Shown here: positions 28,101 through 36,593 of the stretch, in pieces
How the letters are laid out: each line of letters begins with the position of its first letter
How positions within the stretch are numbered: position 1 is the stretch's first letter
Source of the DNA: Mycobacterium bourgelatii
GTDB taxonomy: Bacteria > Actinomycetota > Actinomycetes > Mycobacteriales > Mycobacteriaceae
NCBI RefSeq assembly: GCF_010723575.1
Contig: NZ_BLKZ01000001.1
Coordinates: 4,402,001-4,466,000 of the forward strand
Reading direction: 5' to 3'
DNA: 64,000 nucleotides
Made by a program: the position numbers and the translations under genes
The notes under the pieces: model-generated
The model's database searches: none
What the model was told of the DNA's origin: nothing
What the model saw: only the letters and a program-made list of their open reading frames with translations

Positions 28101-29982
28101 CGACCTCCGCCCGGCCTTGCCAGATCGCGGTGACGGCGTCGGCGAATCGCTGGGCACCCGCCTCGCGCTCTTCGGCCGTGTCGGCCAGCGGGATGGTGGG
28201 ATGCGGGGAAATCCGGAACTGATAGATCCAGACCGGCAGCCCGTCGGGCCGGTCGACGGTGAACGGCCGTTCTTCCAGCACGACGACGCCCATGCTTTGC
28301 AGCATCGGCAACAGCTGACTCAGCGAAGCGGTGCGTCCACCGAAAAACCAGGTCAGCCGGGCGATTCCATGCTCGTCGCGTTCGGAGAAGACCAGCTTGA
28401 CCGAGTCATCGGTGAGTTCGTTGATGAAGGCGATGTTTTCGATGGCTTCGGCCGGTGTGACCGCCTGCTTGTATGCCTCGGAAAACGCCTTCGCGTAGTG
28501 CTCGGCGTCGGCGTAACTGATCGAGCCCGACGCCGCGAGGCCGATAAGCCGATCCGACCAGGTGCGCGCGGCCTCACTGAGCAGGCCCTGGATTCGGATC
28601 CGGTTGCTTTCCGAGACGTCGACGGACCCGGGTGCCGAATCCTCGGGCAACCGGACCATGAAATGCATCAACGCCCAAGGCGATTCACTGACCCGAGCGG
28701 TGAATTCCAGGCTGGTACCGGCGAATTCGCGGACCAGGATGTCTTCGATCTTCAACCGCACGGCGGTGGTGTAGCGGTCACGCGGCATATAGACCAGGCA
28801 GGACACGAAGAACTGCAGCCGATCGGCGCGCAGGAACAGCAAAGCGCGTCGTTGTGATCCCAGATCCACCACGGCTTTGGCCATGGACAGCAGCCGGTCA
28901 GCGCTGAGGCTGAAAAGCTCTGGGCGCGGCACGGTTTGGATCACATCGAGCAGCAGCTGACCAGGGTGACTGGGGTCGCTGCCGGCCAATGTGAGTGCTT
29001 CGCGGACCCGCCGCGAGATGAACGGGATGTCCAGGACGTCGGCGTTCATGGCGGCCACGGTGAAGAGTCCGACGAAGCGGTGTTCGAAGACGTCGTCACC
29101 GACGTTCTCGCGAACGGCGATGGCGTACGGGTAGGCCCCGTACCGCAGGTAGCTGCCGACCGCGGCTTGCGCCAATACCAGCAGTTTCGACTCGTCGGTC
29201 AGCCGCGGCCGGGTTCCCGACCGCGCGCGCAGCACCCCGAAACCGGTGGATGCGTCCCCGTAGACGTATCCGTTGTCGACCCGGCACCGTTGGTAGCCCA
29301 GCAGCAAGAAGTTGCCGTCGCCCAGCCAGTGCAGCAGCTCCGCCACTTCGTGGCGATCCGGCGCGGAGTAGTGACCCTGCGGGTCGCTGTCGACCTCTTC
29401 GGCGAGGTCGGCCATGGTGCGGATCATCGCGGACGCGTCGGCGGCGACCCGCTCGACGTCGGCCAGAACTCGGGGCAGCAGCCGTTCGACTTCGACCAGG
29501 GTCTTGCTGTCCACCAATGGCGACAACTGAACGTGGATCCAGGCCTCACCGTGATCCCGCGCGGCGCTGTCGGACTTGGGTTGGATGTCCAGCAGTTCCC
29601 CCGTCGGGCCACGCCGCACGTCGAACACGGGAACCATGACCGCGGTGTAGCCAACCCCCAACCGGTGCAGCAGCACCGTGACGGAGTCCATCAGCATGCC
29701 GCCGTGCTCGGTGACGACCTGAAGTGCGGGCCCGAATCCAGCCGGGTCGTCAGCGGGGTAGACGGCGACCCGGCTTTCGCCCGCAGCACGGGCCTGCGCC
29801 AGCCGGTAGTGGGCGGCCACCAGTGAGGGGGTGACGAGCGAGTCCGGGGTTTGCGGCGAACCGTCTTCGGCGGATCCTCGATAGCTGTCTAGGTAAGCCT
29901 TCAGGATCCAGTCATCGACCGGGGTGCCCTGGTCAATGGTGGTGCGCGGATGATCCCGCGTGGTCCCGGGGTCGATCGTCAT
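25180..29982 (-). CDS. gdh: NAD-specific glutamate dehydrogenase, large (L_180) class
   Basis: Oxidative deamination of glutamate to 2-oxoglutarate and ammonia. The 1600-residue protein is of the very large GDH class found in mycobacteria and Streptomyces. It has an N-terminal ACT-like regulatory part (about residues 1-700), then the catalytic core: GGLRWSDRRDDFRTEILGLV, KNAVIVPVGAKGGFVVK with the catalytic lysines, YLVVAADKGTATFSDIAN, and VVGIGDMSGDVFGNGMLLS, which is the NAD-binding segment. I chose ATG 29982 (MTIDPGTT), the start of Rv2476c, rather than the in-frame 29997. Known to be controlled by GarA in mycobacteria. Confidence 0.95.
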   Translation of the reverse strand: MTIDPGTTRDHPRTTIDQGTPVDDWILKAYLDSYRGSAEDGSPQTPDSLVTPSLVAAHYRLAQARAAGESRVAVYPADDPAGFGPALQVVTEHGGMLMDSVTVLLHRLGVGYTAVMVPVFDVRRGPTGELLDIQPKSDSAARDHGEAWIHVQLSPLVDSKTLVEVERLLPRVLADVERVAADASAMIRTMADLAEEVDSDPQGHYSAPDRHEVAELLHWLGDGNFLLLGYQRCRVDNGYVYGDASTGFGVLRARSGTRPRLTDESKLLVLAQAAVGSYLRYGAYPYAIAVRENVGDDVFEHRFVGLFTVAAMNADVLDIPFISRRVREALTLAGSDPSHPGQLLLDVIQTVPRPELFSLSADRLLSMAKAVVDLGSQRRALLFLRADRLQFFVSCLVYMPRDRYTTAVRLKIEDILVREFAGTSLEFTARVSESPWALMHFMVRLPEDSAPGSVDVSESNRIRIQGLLSEAARTWSDRLIGLAASGSISYADAEHYAKAFSEAYKQAVTPAEAIENIAFINELTDDSVKLVFSERDEHGIARLTWFFGGRTASLSQLLPMLQSMGVVVLEERPFTVDRPDGLPVWIYQFRISPHPTIPLADTAEEREAGAQRFADAVTAIWQGRAEVDRFNELVMRAGLTWQQAVILRAYAKYLRQAGFPYSQSYIETVVNDHPSTARSLVELFEALFDPEPSDRRDAQAAAAAVAADIDALVSLDTDRILRGFASLVQATLRTNYFVTRDGSARSRNVLALKLDAQLIDELPLPRPKFEIFVYSPRVEGVHLRFGPVARGGLRWSDRRDDFRTEILGLVKAQAVKNAVIVPVGAKGGFVVKRAPLATGDAAADREATRAEGVACYQLFISGLLDVTDNVDKATGKVNPPPGVVRRDGDDAYLVVAADKGTATFSDIANEVAESYGFWLGDAFASGGSVGYDHKAMGITAKGAWEAVKRHFREMGVDTQTQDFTVVGIGDMSGDVFGNGMLLSKHIRLVAAFDHRHVFLDPDPDAASSWEERRRMFELPRSSWDDYNKSLISEGGGVYSRDQKTIPVSPQVRAALGIEADVKEMAPPNLIRAILQAPVDLLFNGGIGTYIKAESESDADVGDRANDPVRVNANQVRAKVIGEGGNLGVTALGRVEFDLSGGRINTDAMDNSAGVDCSDHEVNIKILIDSLVTAGKVKAEERSQLLESMTDEVGQLVLTDNEDQNDLMGTSRTNAPSLLPVHADQIRHLVERGLNRELEALPSEKEIARRAELGLGLTSPEIATLMAHVKLELKDEVLKTELPDLDVFASRLPRYFPKPLRDRFTPEIRQHQLRREIITTMLINDLVDTAGITYAFRITEDVGVTLIDAVRTYAATDAIFGIEHIWRRIRAANLPVALSDRMTLDTRRLVDRAGRWLLNYRPQPLAVGAEINRFAAKVKALTPRMSEWLRGDDKAIVEKEAAEFTAQGAPPDLAYRVAVGLYRYSLLDIIDIADITEIDTADVADTYFALMDRLGTDGLLTAVSELPRTDRWHALARLAIRDDIYASLRALCFDVLAVGEPDESGEEKIAEWEHISASRVERARRTLNEIRESGAMDLATLSVAARQIRRMTRTSGRGSSG

Positions 29983-30035
29983 GCAACGTGCTCCCAACTC
30001 CCGACGGATACCAGCGTGCTGTGGCAGGGATCACA

Positions 30036-31712
30036 TTAGTCCCGTGTCAACCTCCGATGGGTCACCCTGTGCGGACGCGCGGCTTCGGCGCCAAGCCGTT
30101 CGACTTTGTTCTCTTCGTAGGCGCCGAAGTTGCCTTCAAACCAGAACCATTTGGCCTCGTTGTCCTCGTCGCCCTCCCACGCCAGGATGTGCGTGCACGT
30201 CCGGTCGAGGAACCAGCGGTCGTGGGAAATCACCACCGCGCAGCCGGGGAAGTTCACCAGGGCGTTCTCCAGCGAACTCAGCGTTTCGACGTCCAGGTCG
30301 TTGGTCGGTTCGTCGAGCAGGATCAGGTTGCCGCCCTGCTTGAGCGTCAGCGCGAGGTTCAACCTGTTGCGTTCGCCACCCGACAGGACGCCGGCCGGCT
30401 TCTGCTGGTCGGGACCCTTGAATCCGAACGCCGACACGTACGCCCGCGACGGCACCTCGGATTGACCGACCTCGATGTAGTCGAGTCCGTCGGAGACGAC
30501 CTCCCACACCGTCTTCTTGGGATCGATGCCCGAGCGGGTCTGGTCGACGTAGCTCAGCTTCACGGTCTCGCCGATCTTGACCGTGCCGCTGTCCGGTTGC
30601 TCGAGGCCGACGATGGTCTTGAACAGCGTGGTCTTGCCGACCCCGTTGGGCCCGATGACGCCGACGATGCCGTTGCGCGGCAGCGTGAAGGAGAGATCCT
30701 TGATCAGGGTGCGCCCCTCGTAGCCCTTGTCGAGGTGGCTGACTTCGACCACCAGCGACCCCAGGCGTGGCCCCACCGGGATCTGGATCTCCTCGAAGTC
30801 AAGCTTGCGGGTCTTCTCCGCCTCCGCGGCCATCTCTTCATAGCGCTGCAGACGGGCCTTGCTCTTGGCCTGACGCGCTTTGGCGCCGGACCGGACCCAG
30901 GCCAGTTCCTCCTGCAACCGCTTCTGCAGTTTGGCGTCCTTGCGGCCCTGAACCGCGATCCGCTCGGCCTTCTTCTCGAGGTAGGTCGAGTAGTTGCCCT
31001 CGTAGGGGTATGCCCGGCCCCGGTCGAGCTCGAGGATCCACTGGGCGACGTTGTCCAGGAAGTAGCGGTCGTGGGTGACGGCCAGGATCGCGCCAGGGTA
31101 GTTGGCCAGGTGTTGCTCGAGCCACTGGACACTTTCGGCGTCCAGGTGGTTGGTCGGCTCGTCGAGCAACAACAGGTCGGGTTTGGACAGCAGCAGTTTG
31201 CACAACGCGACGCGCCTACGTTCGCCACCGGACAGGTTGGTCACCGGCTCGTCGGGCGGCGCGCAGCGCAGCGCATCCATGGCCTGCTCGAGCTGCGAGT
31301 CGAGGTCCCACGCGTCGGCGTGGTCGAGCTCCTCCTGCAGCCGGCCCATCTCCTCCATCAACTCGTCGGAGTAGTCGGTGGCCATCAACTCCGCGACCTC
31401 GTTGAAGCGGTCGAGCTTGACCTTGATGTCGCCCAGGCCCTCTTCCACGTTGCCGCGGACCGTCTTTTCCTCGTTGAGCGGTGGCTCCTGCTGCAAAATG
31501 CCGACAGTCGCACCGGTTGCCAGGAAGGCGTCGCCGTTGTTCGGCTTGTCCAGCCCGGCCATGATCCGCAAGACGCTCGACTTACCGGCTCCGTTGGGGC
31601 CGACAACGCCGATCTTGGCGCCGGGGTAAAAACTCAACGTCACGTCGTCGAGAATCACTTTGTCGCCGTGCGCCTTGCGGACCTTCTTCATCGTGTAGAT
31701 GAACTCAGCCAT
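30036..31712 (-). CDS. ettA: ABC-F type energy-dependent translational throttle protein EttA
   Basis: Cytoplasmic ABC-F ATPase that binds the ribosomal E site and responds to the ADP/ATP ratio. 558 residues with two ABC domains: Walker A GPNGAGKS (about residue 38) and GPNGVGKT (about 356), signatures LSGGERRR and LSGGERNR, and Walker B LLLLDEPTNHLD and LILLDEPTNDLD. The linker between domains contains the long charged arm (RKDAKLQKRLQEELAWVRSG). No membrane segments, so not a transporter. Orthologue of Rv2477c. Confidence 0.95.
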   Translation of the reverse strand: MAEFIYTMKKVRKAHGDKVILDDVTLSFYPGAKIGVVGPNGAGKSSVLRIMAGLDKPNNGDAFLATGATVGILQQEPPLNEEKTVRGNVEEGLGDIKVKLDRFNEVAELMATDYSDELMEEMGRLQEELDHADAWDLDSQLEQAMDALRCAPPDEPVTNLSGGERRRVALCKLLLSKPDLLLLDEPTNHLDAESVQWLEQHLANYPGAILAVTHDRYFLDNVAQWILELDRGRAYPYEGNYSTYLEKKAERIAVQGRKDAKLQKRLQEELAWVRSGAKARQAKSKARLQRYEEMAAEAEKTRKLDFEEIQIPVGPRLGSLVVEVSHLDKGYEGRTLIKDLSFTLPRNGIVGVIGPNGVGKTTLFKTIVGLEQPDSGTVKIGETVKLSYVDQTRSGIDPKKTVWEVVSDGLDYIEVGQSEVPSRAYVSAFGFKGPDQQKPAGVLSGGERNRLNLALTLKQGGNLILLDEPTNDLDVETLSSLENALVNFPGCAVVISHDRWFLDRTCTHILAWEGDEDNEAKWFWFEGNFGAYEENKVERLGAEAARPHRVTHRRLTRD

Positions 31713-31780
31713 GCCGCGGGGTCGCCTTTCTGATCTTCCGAAACAATCTCGCCGACCATCCTAGGCACGGCACCGAGCAC

Positions 31781-32278
31781 CTAAGCCGACAGAGGCAGCG
31801 CAGCATCGCCCGTCGCGGCGGGTTCGGCGGTTCCGTCCCTGGTCTGTTCCACCTGGGCCACGGAGTCGCTTTCGCTTTCGGCTACCGCCGTTGCCGGACT
31901 GTCCTGCGGGTTCGGCCCCGTGTAGCCGAACTTTTCGATGCGCACGAGCGCGCGGGAGAGATCCGGCCCGACGGCCGTCGCCCGCATCTCGGTTGACGAA
32001 CGCTTGTTGCCGTCCCGGTCTTCATATTCGCTGGTGAAGACGTGGCCTACCACGATCACCGGTGCGCCTTTGGCCAGTGCAGCGCCGACTCCGGTGACCA
32101 ACCGGCCCCAGCAGTTGACGGTGATGAACAGCGAATTGCCCGGCTCCCAGGTGCCGTCCCCGGTCCGACGACGCGAATTGCTGGCCACCCGAAACCTGAT
32201 CACTTCCTGATCGCCGACTCGGTGGCGCTGGGGGTTGTTGACGATGTGCCCGACGACGGTCAGGTGCGTTTCAAACAT
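31781..32278 (-). CDS. Single-stranded DNA-binding protein paralogue (SsbB type)
   Basis: OB-fold protein of 165 residues, MFETHLTVVGHIVNNPQRHR..., with SSB features such as VIRFRVASNSRR, FITVNCWGRLV and VIVVGHVFTSEYEDRDG. It lacks the acidic DDDIPF-type C-terminal tip of the main SSB; the tail is Ser/Ala/Glu-rich and ends PLSA. This matches Rv2478c, a non-essential paralogue, so it probably has a specialised role rather than replacing SSB. Confidence 0.88.
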   Translation of the reverse strand: MFETHLTVVGHIVNNPQRHRVGDQEVIRFRVASNSRRRTGDGTWEPGNSLFITVNCWGRLVTGVGAALAKGAPVIVVGHVFTSEYEDRDGNKRSSTEMRATAVGPDLSRALVRIEKFGYTGPNPQDSPATAVAESESDSVAQVEQTRDGTAEPAATGDAALPLSA

Positions 32279-32436
32279 TGCCTCGTTCCTCTCGTAGCTG
32301 AATCAGGTGGCTCGTGCCGGTGTTGATTCAGCCCCGCGGCACCGACAACGCGTCGGTAAAACGCCTCGGTGAGCGCCGCGTCGACCTACTGCTGTGGAGA
32401 AAATCGCGACTGGGGATAACGGCAGCGAGATAGCGG

Positions 32437-34812
32437 CTATGAAGCGACGCTGTCGGACTTGGTTCCGCTGCGCCTCGAAGCCGCGCGGGCTTGCTCGCGA
32501 GCGATGAACTGATTCCGCGCGATCCGTTCGACGTAGGCGAAATCTCGCAGGATGCTGCGTAGCTCTCGGCGAAACGCGTTGCGCCGTTCGGCGAGGTCGG
32601 GTGCCGGGGCGATGAGATCCTGATCGGCGACGACCTGGTTTGCCGTCGCGAAGAGCAGGGTCGACACCGATTCACTGCTGCGGACCCGGGTTTGCGCCAC
32701 ATACTGCCGGCCAACTCCGAGCGCCAACTCGGTGAGCTCTTTCTGCCCGATGTTCGCCGGCGCATCGCGCAGCACGTCAGCCACAATCTCGTACGCCTCG
32801 AAGAAGACCCGTAACAATGCGTCGGACATCAACGGACGCTTGGCATACAGCATCGCGTCGATCTGCTCGCCACCTGCTGCAAGGTGAGCTTCCCAATCTT
32901 GGTGCCACGCCAACTCTTCGGCGAGGTTGTCGCGGAACGCCGTGGAATCGGCGAAGTAGAAATCAAACTTCAGCAGATCCCGTAGCCGCATCGCCTGGTC
33001 CCAGAAGGCCGAGACCCGGTCGCCGTCAACATGTCTGGCGTGTGCCAGCGCAAGCTCGACGATCGAGGTTTCCAGGAAGGCATGGATCACCGAGTTGCGG
33101 TAGAACGCGGCGGCATGCTCATGCTGAGGAGCGATGTACCACACCGGTTCCCGGCCGCTGTCGACACACGTGACCGGGTGCCCGTTGGACAGCGCGTCGA
33201 CCGCCGCGCGCACGCCCTCGCGGGTACGTAGCCGCAGTGCACTCGTCGACACCGGTGTCTGCTTGCGCTCCAGGTAGTCCAGTGAGTCCTGCAGGGTGTG
33301 ATGCAGCTGGTCCAGGGTCAACGCCGCCCCGCGGGTGGTGAGCAGCAGTGCGGAGACCAAACCCGTCGCGGTCACCGGCGTCGCCTGCAGAATCCGCCAC
33401 GCGACCTCGAATGACATCTTCTGCAGCGCAAGCCTTTTGGCGGCCGTGTCGGTGGCGATCGGGCCGTTGGGTTCGCCCAGATACTGCCGCATCGACACGG
33501 CTTCGGGGAAGCGGACGTAGATCTTGCCGTAGTTGCGCTCGCCCTGGGCCTTGATGAAGTTGTACAGCCAGCTGAAGCCCTCGGGCGTCTTCTCCGCGCC
33601 GCGCGCATAGGCGGCGTACTCGGCGATCTCGTGCAGTTGGTCGAAGCAGATCGACACACCCTGCAGCAGGATGTCGTCGCTACGGCCGTCCAGGTAGGCG
33701 TCGGCTACGTAACTCATCAGGCCGAGCTTGGGCGGCAACATCTTTCCGGTGCGAGAACGGGTGCCTTCGATGGACCAGCTCAGGTTGAACCGCTTCTCGA
33801 CGATGTAGCCCACGTACTCCTTGAGCACGTACTTGTACAGCGGATCGTCGCCGATGTTGCGCCGGATGAAGATGGTTCCCGCCCGCCGCATCAGCGGTCC
33901 CATGATGCCGAACGCCAAGTTGATGCCACCGAACACGTGTACCGGTGGTAATCGGTTGTCCTGCATGGCCACCGGTACCACCGCGCCGTCGATGTAAGAC
34001 CGGTGCGAGAACAGCAGGACCGCGGGGTGCGTCTCCAGCGCCGCGCGGACGGCCGCGACTTGATACTCGTCGTAGTCAAACTCCGGGTCGAAGCCGCGGC
34101 TGAGCATTTTCCCGAGGACCCCAACCAGGTCTACCGATACCTGGCTCCACCCGGTGGCCAGTTCGTCGAGCATCTTCCCGGCCTCCTCGACCGTGGCTCC
34201 GGGAATCTGCTCGAGGCCGGCGCGGAATCGCGTGGAAGCCAACATCTCCGGCTTCACCAGGCGGGGAGACTTGTATTGCGGTCCAAGGATGCGATATTCG
34301 GCTCGCGCCAGAGCCAAAATGGCCCGCCGGGTGACGAATTCGGCGAAATCGGTCGGTGTCCCGCCGACGGTGGTCTCGCGCCACTGCTGGCGCAGCTCGG
34401 AAATTTTGGCAGCCTCACCCGCCAGCACGCGCGCCCGCCGGGGATCGCTGCGTAGGATGCGGCGCTGCTGACCGCGGCTGGGATTATAGGGATCCCGGCC
34501 GGGAAGAAGTCCCGCTATCTTGGCCGCTCTGCTGCGATTCGGCGGTGGCTGCCAGAACACGCGGACCGGCACGACGGAACGCTCGTCGTTCCGGTCCGGA
34601 TCGAGTTGCTCGACAATTGCGGTCAGCGCCGCCGGCGGCGCGTTGCGCGGCGGCAGTTTCAAGACGTCGAACTTGGTCTGCGGACTGCGGGCACGCTGCT
34701 GCGCGAGCCAGTCCATTACCAACTCGATCTCGACCGGCGAATCCATCGAGGCCAACACCAGCGTGTCTTCGGCGTTGAGGACTGCGCTGACGTCTGCCAA
34801 CGGATTGGTCAC
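32437..34812 (-). CDS. plsB: Glycerol-3-phosphate acyltransferase PlsB (PlsB2 type)
   Basis: First acylation of glycerol-3-phosphate in phospholipid and triacylglycerol synthesis, membrane-associated. 791 residues. The acyltransferase block starts with SHRSYID near residue 270 (a HxxxxD motif), then FGGINLAFG with FIRRNIGDDPLYK, SIEGTRSRTGK (substrate binding) and VSICFDQLHE. The start overlaps the plsC stop by 4 bases (ATGA). Orthologue of Rv2482c. Confidence 0.94.
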   Translation of the reverse strand: MTNPLADVSAVLNAEDTLVLASMDSPVEIELVMDWLAQQRARSPQTKFDVLKLPPRNAPPAALTAIVEQLDPDRNDERSVVPVRVFWQPPPNRSRAAKIAGLLPGRDPYNPSRGQQRRILRSDPRRARVLAGEAAKISELRQQWRETTVGGTPTDFAEFVTRRAILALARAEYRILGPQYKSPRLVKPEMLASTRFRAGLEQIPGATVEEAGKMLDELATGWSQVSVDLVGVLGKMLSRGFDPEFDYDEYQVAAVRAALETHPAVLLFSHRSYIDGAVVPVAMQDNRLPPVHVFGGINLAFGIMGPLMRRAGTIFIRRNIGDDPLYKYVLKEYVGYIVEKRFNLSWSIEGTRSRTGKMLPPKLGLMSYVADAYLDGRSDDILLQGVSICFDQLHEIAEYAAYARGAEKTPEGFSWLYNFIKAQGERNYGKIYVRFPEAVSMRQYLGEPNGPIATDTAAKRLALQKMSFEVAWRILQATPVTATGLVSALLLTTRGAALTLDQLHHTLQDSLDYLERKQTPVSTSALRLRTREGVRAAVDALSNGHPVTCVDSGREPVWYIAPQHEHAAAFYRNSVIHAFLETSIVELALAHARHVDGDRVSAFWDQAMRLRDLLKFDFYFADSTAFRDNLAEELAWHQDWEAHLAAGGEQIDAMLYAKRPLMSDALLRVFFEAYEIVADVLRDAPANIGQKELTELALGVGRQYVAQTRVRSSESVSTLLFATANQVVADQDLIAPAPDLAERRNAFRRELRSILRDFAYVERIARNQFIAREQARAASRRSGTKSDSVAS

Positions 34813-36593
34813 GGTTGTCCTTCGGGCGCAGCGGGTTCCTGCGCCTGACCATCTTTCAGTTCGACTACGGACGCGTGCGGGGTGGCCGGCGAGGGTTTCT
34901 TGGCGGGGGCCTTCTTGGTCGCCTTCTTCGCCGGGGTCTTCTTTGCCGCGCTCTGCGCCGCCTTTTTCACGGGGGTCTTGCTGGCGGCCTTCTTGGCCGG
35001 GCTCTTCTTCGCGGTTGCCTTGGCTGCCTTCACCTTTGCCGGGCCGGCCTTTGCCTCGCCGGCCTTTGCCTCGCCGGCCGGCTTCTTCCTGGCGTAGAGA
35101 TCGAGCTCGGGCAACTTGTCATCCATCGGCCAGTTCGCCAGCACGTCCAAGTAGAGCTGACGAATCTCGTCGATGCGGTCCGGCAAGTCCTCCAACGTCC
35201 AGTCGTCCACCGGGATCGGCGGGAACACCGCAACGTCGACCGTGCCCGGATTCAGCGTCGTGGAGTTGCGCGAGGCGATGATCTCCGCGTTGCGAATCAC
35301 GATGGGCACGATGGGAATTCCCGCTGCCATCGCGATGCGGAACGGCCCCTTCTTGAACGGCCCGACTTCGGTCGTGTCCAACCGGGTGCCCTCTGGGGCT
35401 ATCACGATGGACAGCCCGTTCTTCGCGCGCTCCTCAACTTCGTGCAGCGTCTCCACCGCGGAAGCGGAATCGTCGCGGTCGATGAACACCCCGTCGAGCA
35501 ACTTGCCCATGGTGCCCATGATCGGATCCCGCTCGAGTTCCTTCTTGCCGACGGCGATCCAGTTGTCCTTCACCAAGGCGCCGGTGATGACCGGGTCAAC
35601 TTGGTTGCGGTGGTTGAAGATGAACACCGCGGGACGCTGCGCGGTCAGGTTCTCTTTCCCGATGACATTCAGGTGCACACCACAGGTGGCCAGCAGTATC
35701 TGGGAGAAGTTGGAGGTGAAGAAGTTCACCCCGCGGCGTCGATTGCGGGTCAGGGCACCCCACCCCACCGCGCCCGCGGCGATGGGGAACATCGTGCTGA
35801 ATCCGGCCAGGGTGCGCAGTTGTCGTTGCAAGCCGACGCCGCCGCGACTTTCGAACTTCAAGATCGGCCAGCCACGACGCCTGGCGACGGCGGCCATCTT
35901 GCCCTCGGGATTGGTCGGGCGCGGGTTGCCGACCAGGTACATCAGGGCGACGTCCTCGTCACCGTCAGCGTAGAAGTAGCTGTCTTTGAGGTCGATGTTG
36001 TGTTCGGCCGCAAAGGCTTGCACCGCAGCGGCTTTCCCCGGCCCCCACAGGATCGGCTTCAGCACCCGACCGGTGAGAATGCCGTCCTCGTTCGTCTCGA
36101 ACTTGTTGGTGAGCGTGTTGTTGATGCCGAGGAAGCGGGCCACCGGATTGACCTGGATGGTCAGTGCCGAGGAGCTGAGCACCACGGTGTGGCCGCGGGC
36201 GACGTGGGCCCGCACCAATTCGCGCATTTCCGGGTAAATCCGGGATTCGATCCGCTGGGCGAACAGGCGCTCGCCGATCTCCTCCAGATCGGTCAGCAGG
36301 CGTCCGGCCAGCGCCATGGCCGCCTTGCTGATCAGATCCTCGAACTCGATGCGACCAAGGCGGTGGTTCAGCGCGCCCTGGACCATGCTGAGCAGCTCTC
36401 CCACACCCATGTCGCGGCGCCGCAGCCGCTCCTGGGTGAGGATCACGGCGGTGAAGCCCGCGACCAACGTCCCATCCAGATCGAAGAAGGCGCCGATGTG
36501 GGGGCCTTCGGGACTGGCCATGATTTCGGCCACCGAGCCGGGCAGCCGCAGGTCGCGGCTGTTTTTGATCTCCTGCTCGTCTGGGGTGCTCAT
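34809..36593 (-). CDS. plsC: Bifunctional HAD phosphatase / 1-acylglycerol-3-phosphate acyltransferase PlsC
   Basis: 594 residues. The N-terminal HAD-like phosphatase domain has FFDLDGTLVAG (nucleophile Asp) and YFYADGDEDVALM. The C-terminal PlsC domain has FNHRNQVDP (HxxxxD) and IVIAPEGTRLDT. The last about 95 residues form a Lys/Ala/Pro tail with AKK/PAKK repeats, like a histone H1 or HupB tail; this tail includes a duplicated GEAKA. I chose ATG 36593 (MSTPDEQEIKN), which overlaps the WS/DGAT stop by 4 bases; the frame is open upstream but lies inside that gene. Orthologue of Rv2483c. Confidence 0.92.
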   Translation of the reverse strand: MSTPDEQEIKNSRDLRLPGSVAEIMASPEGPHIGAFFDLDGTLVAGFTAVILTQERLRRRDMGVGELLSMVQGALNHRLGRIEFEDLISKAAMALAGRLLTDLEEIGERLFAQRIESRIYPEMRELVRAHVARGHTVVLSSSALTIQVNPVARFLGINNTLTNKFETNEDGILTGRVLKPILWGPGKAAAVQAFAAEHNIDLKDSYFYADGDEDVALMYLVGNPRPTNPEGKMAAVARRRGWPILKFESRGGVGLQRQLRTLAGFSTMFPIAAGAVGWGALTRNRRRGVNFFTSNFSQILLATCGVHLNVIGKENLTAQRPAVFIFNHRNQVDPVITGALVKDNWIAVGKKELERDPIMGTMGKLLDGVFIDRDDSASAVETLHEVEERAKNGLSIVIAPEGTRLDTTEVGPFKKGPFRIAMAAGIPIVPIVIRNAEIIASRNSTTLNPGTVDVAVFPPIPVDDWTLEDLPDRIDEIRQLYLDVLANWPMDDKLPELDLYARKKPAGEAKAGEAKAGPAKVKAAKATAKKSPAKKAASKTPVKKAAQSAAKKTPAKKATKKAPAKKPSPATPHASVVELKDGQAQEPAAPEGQP

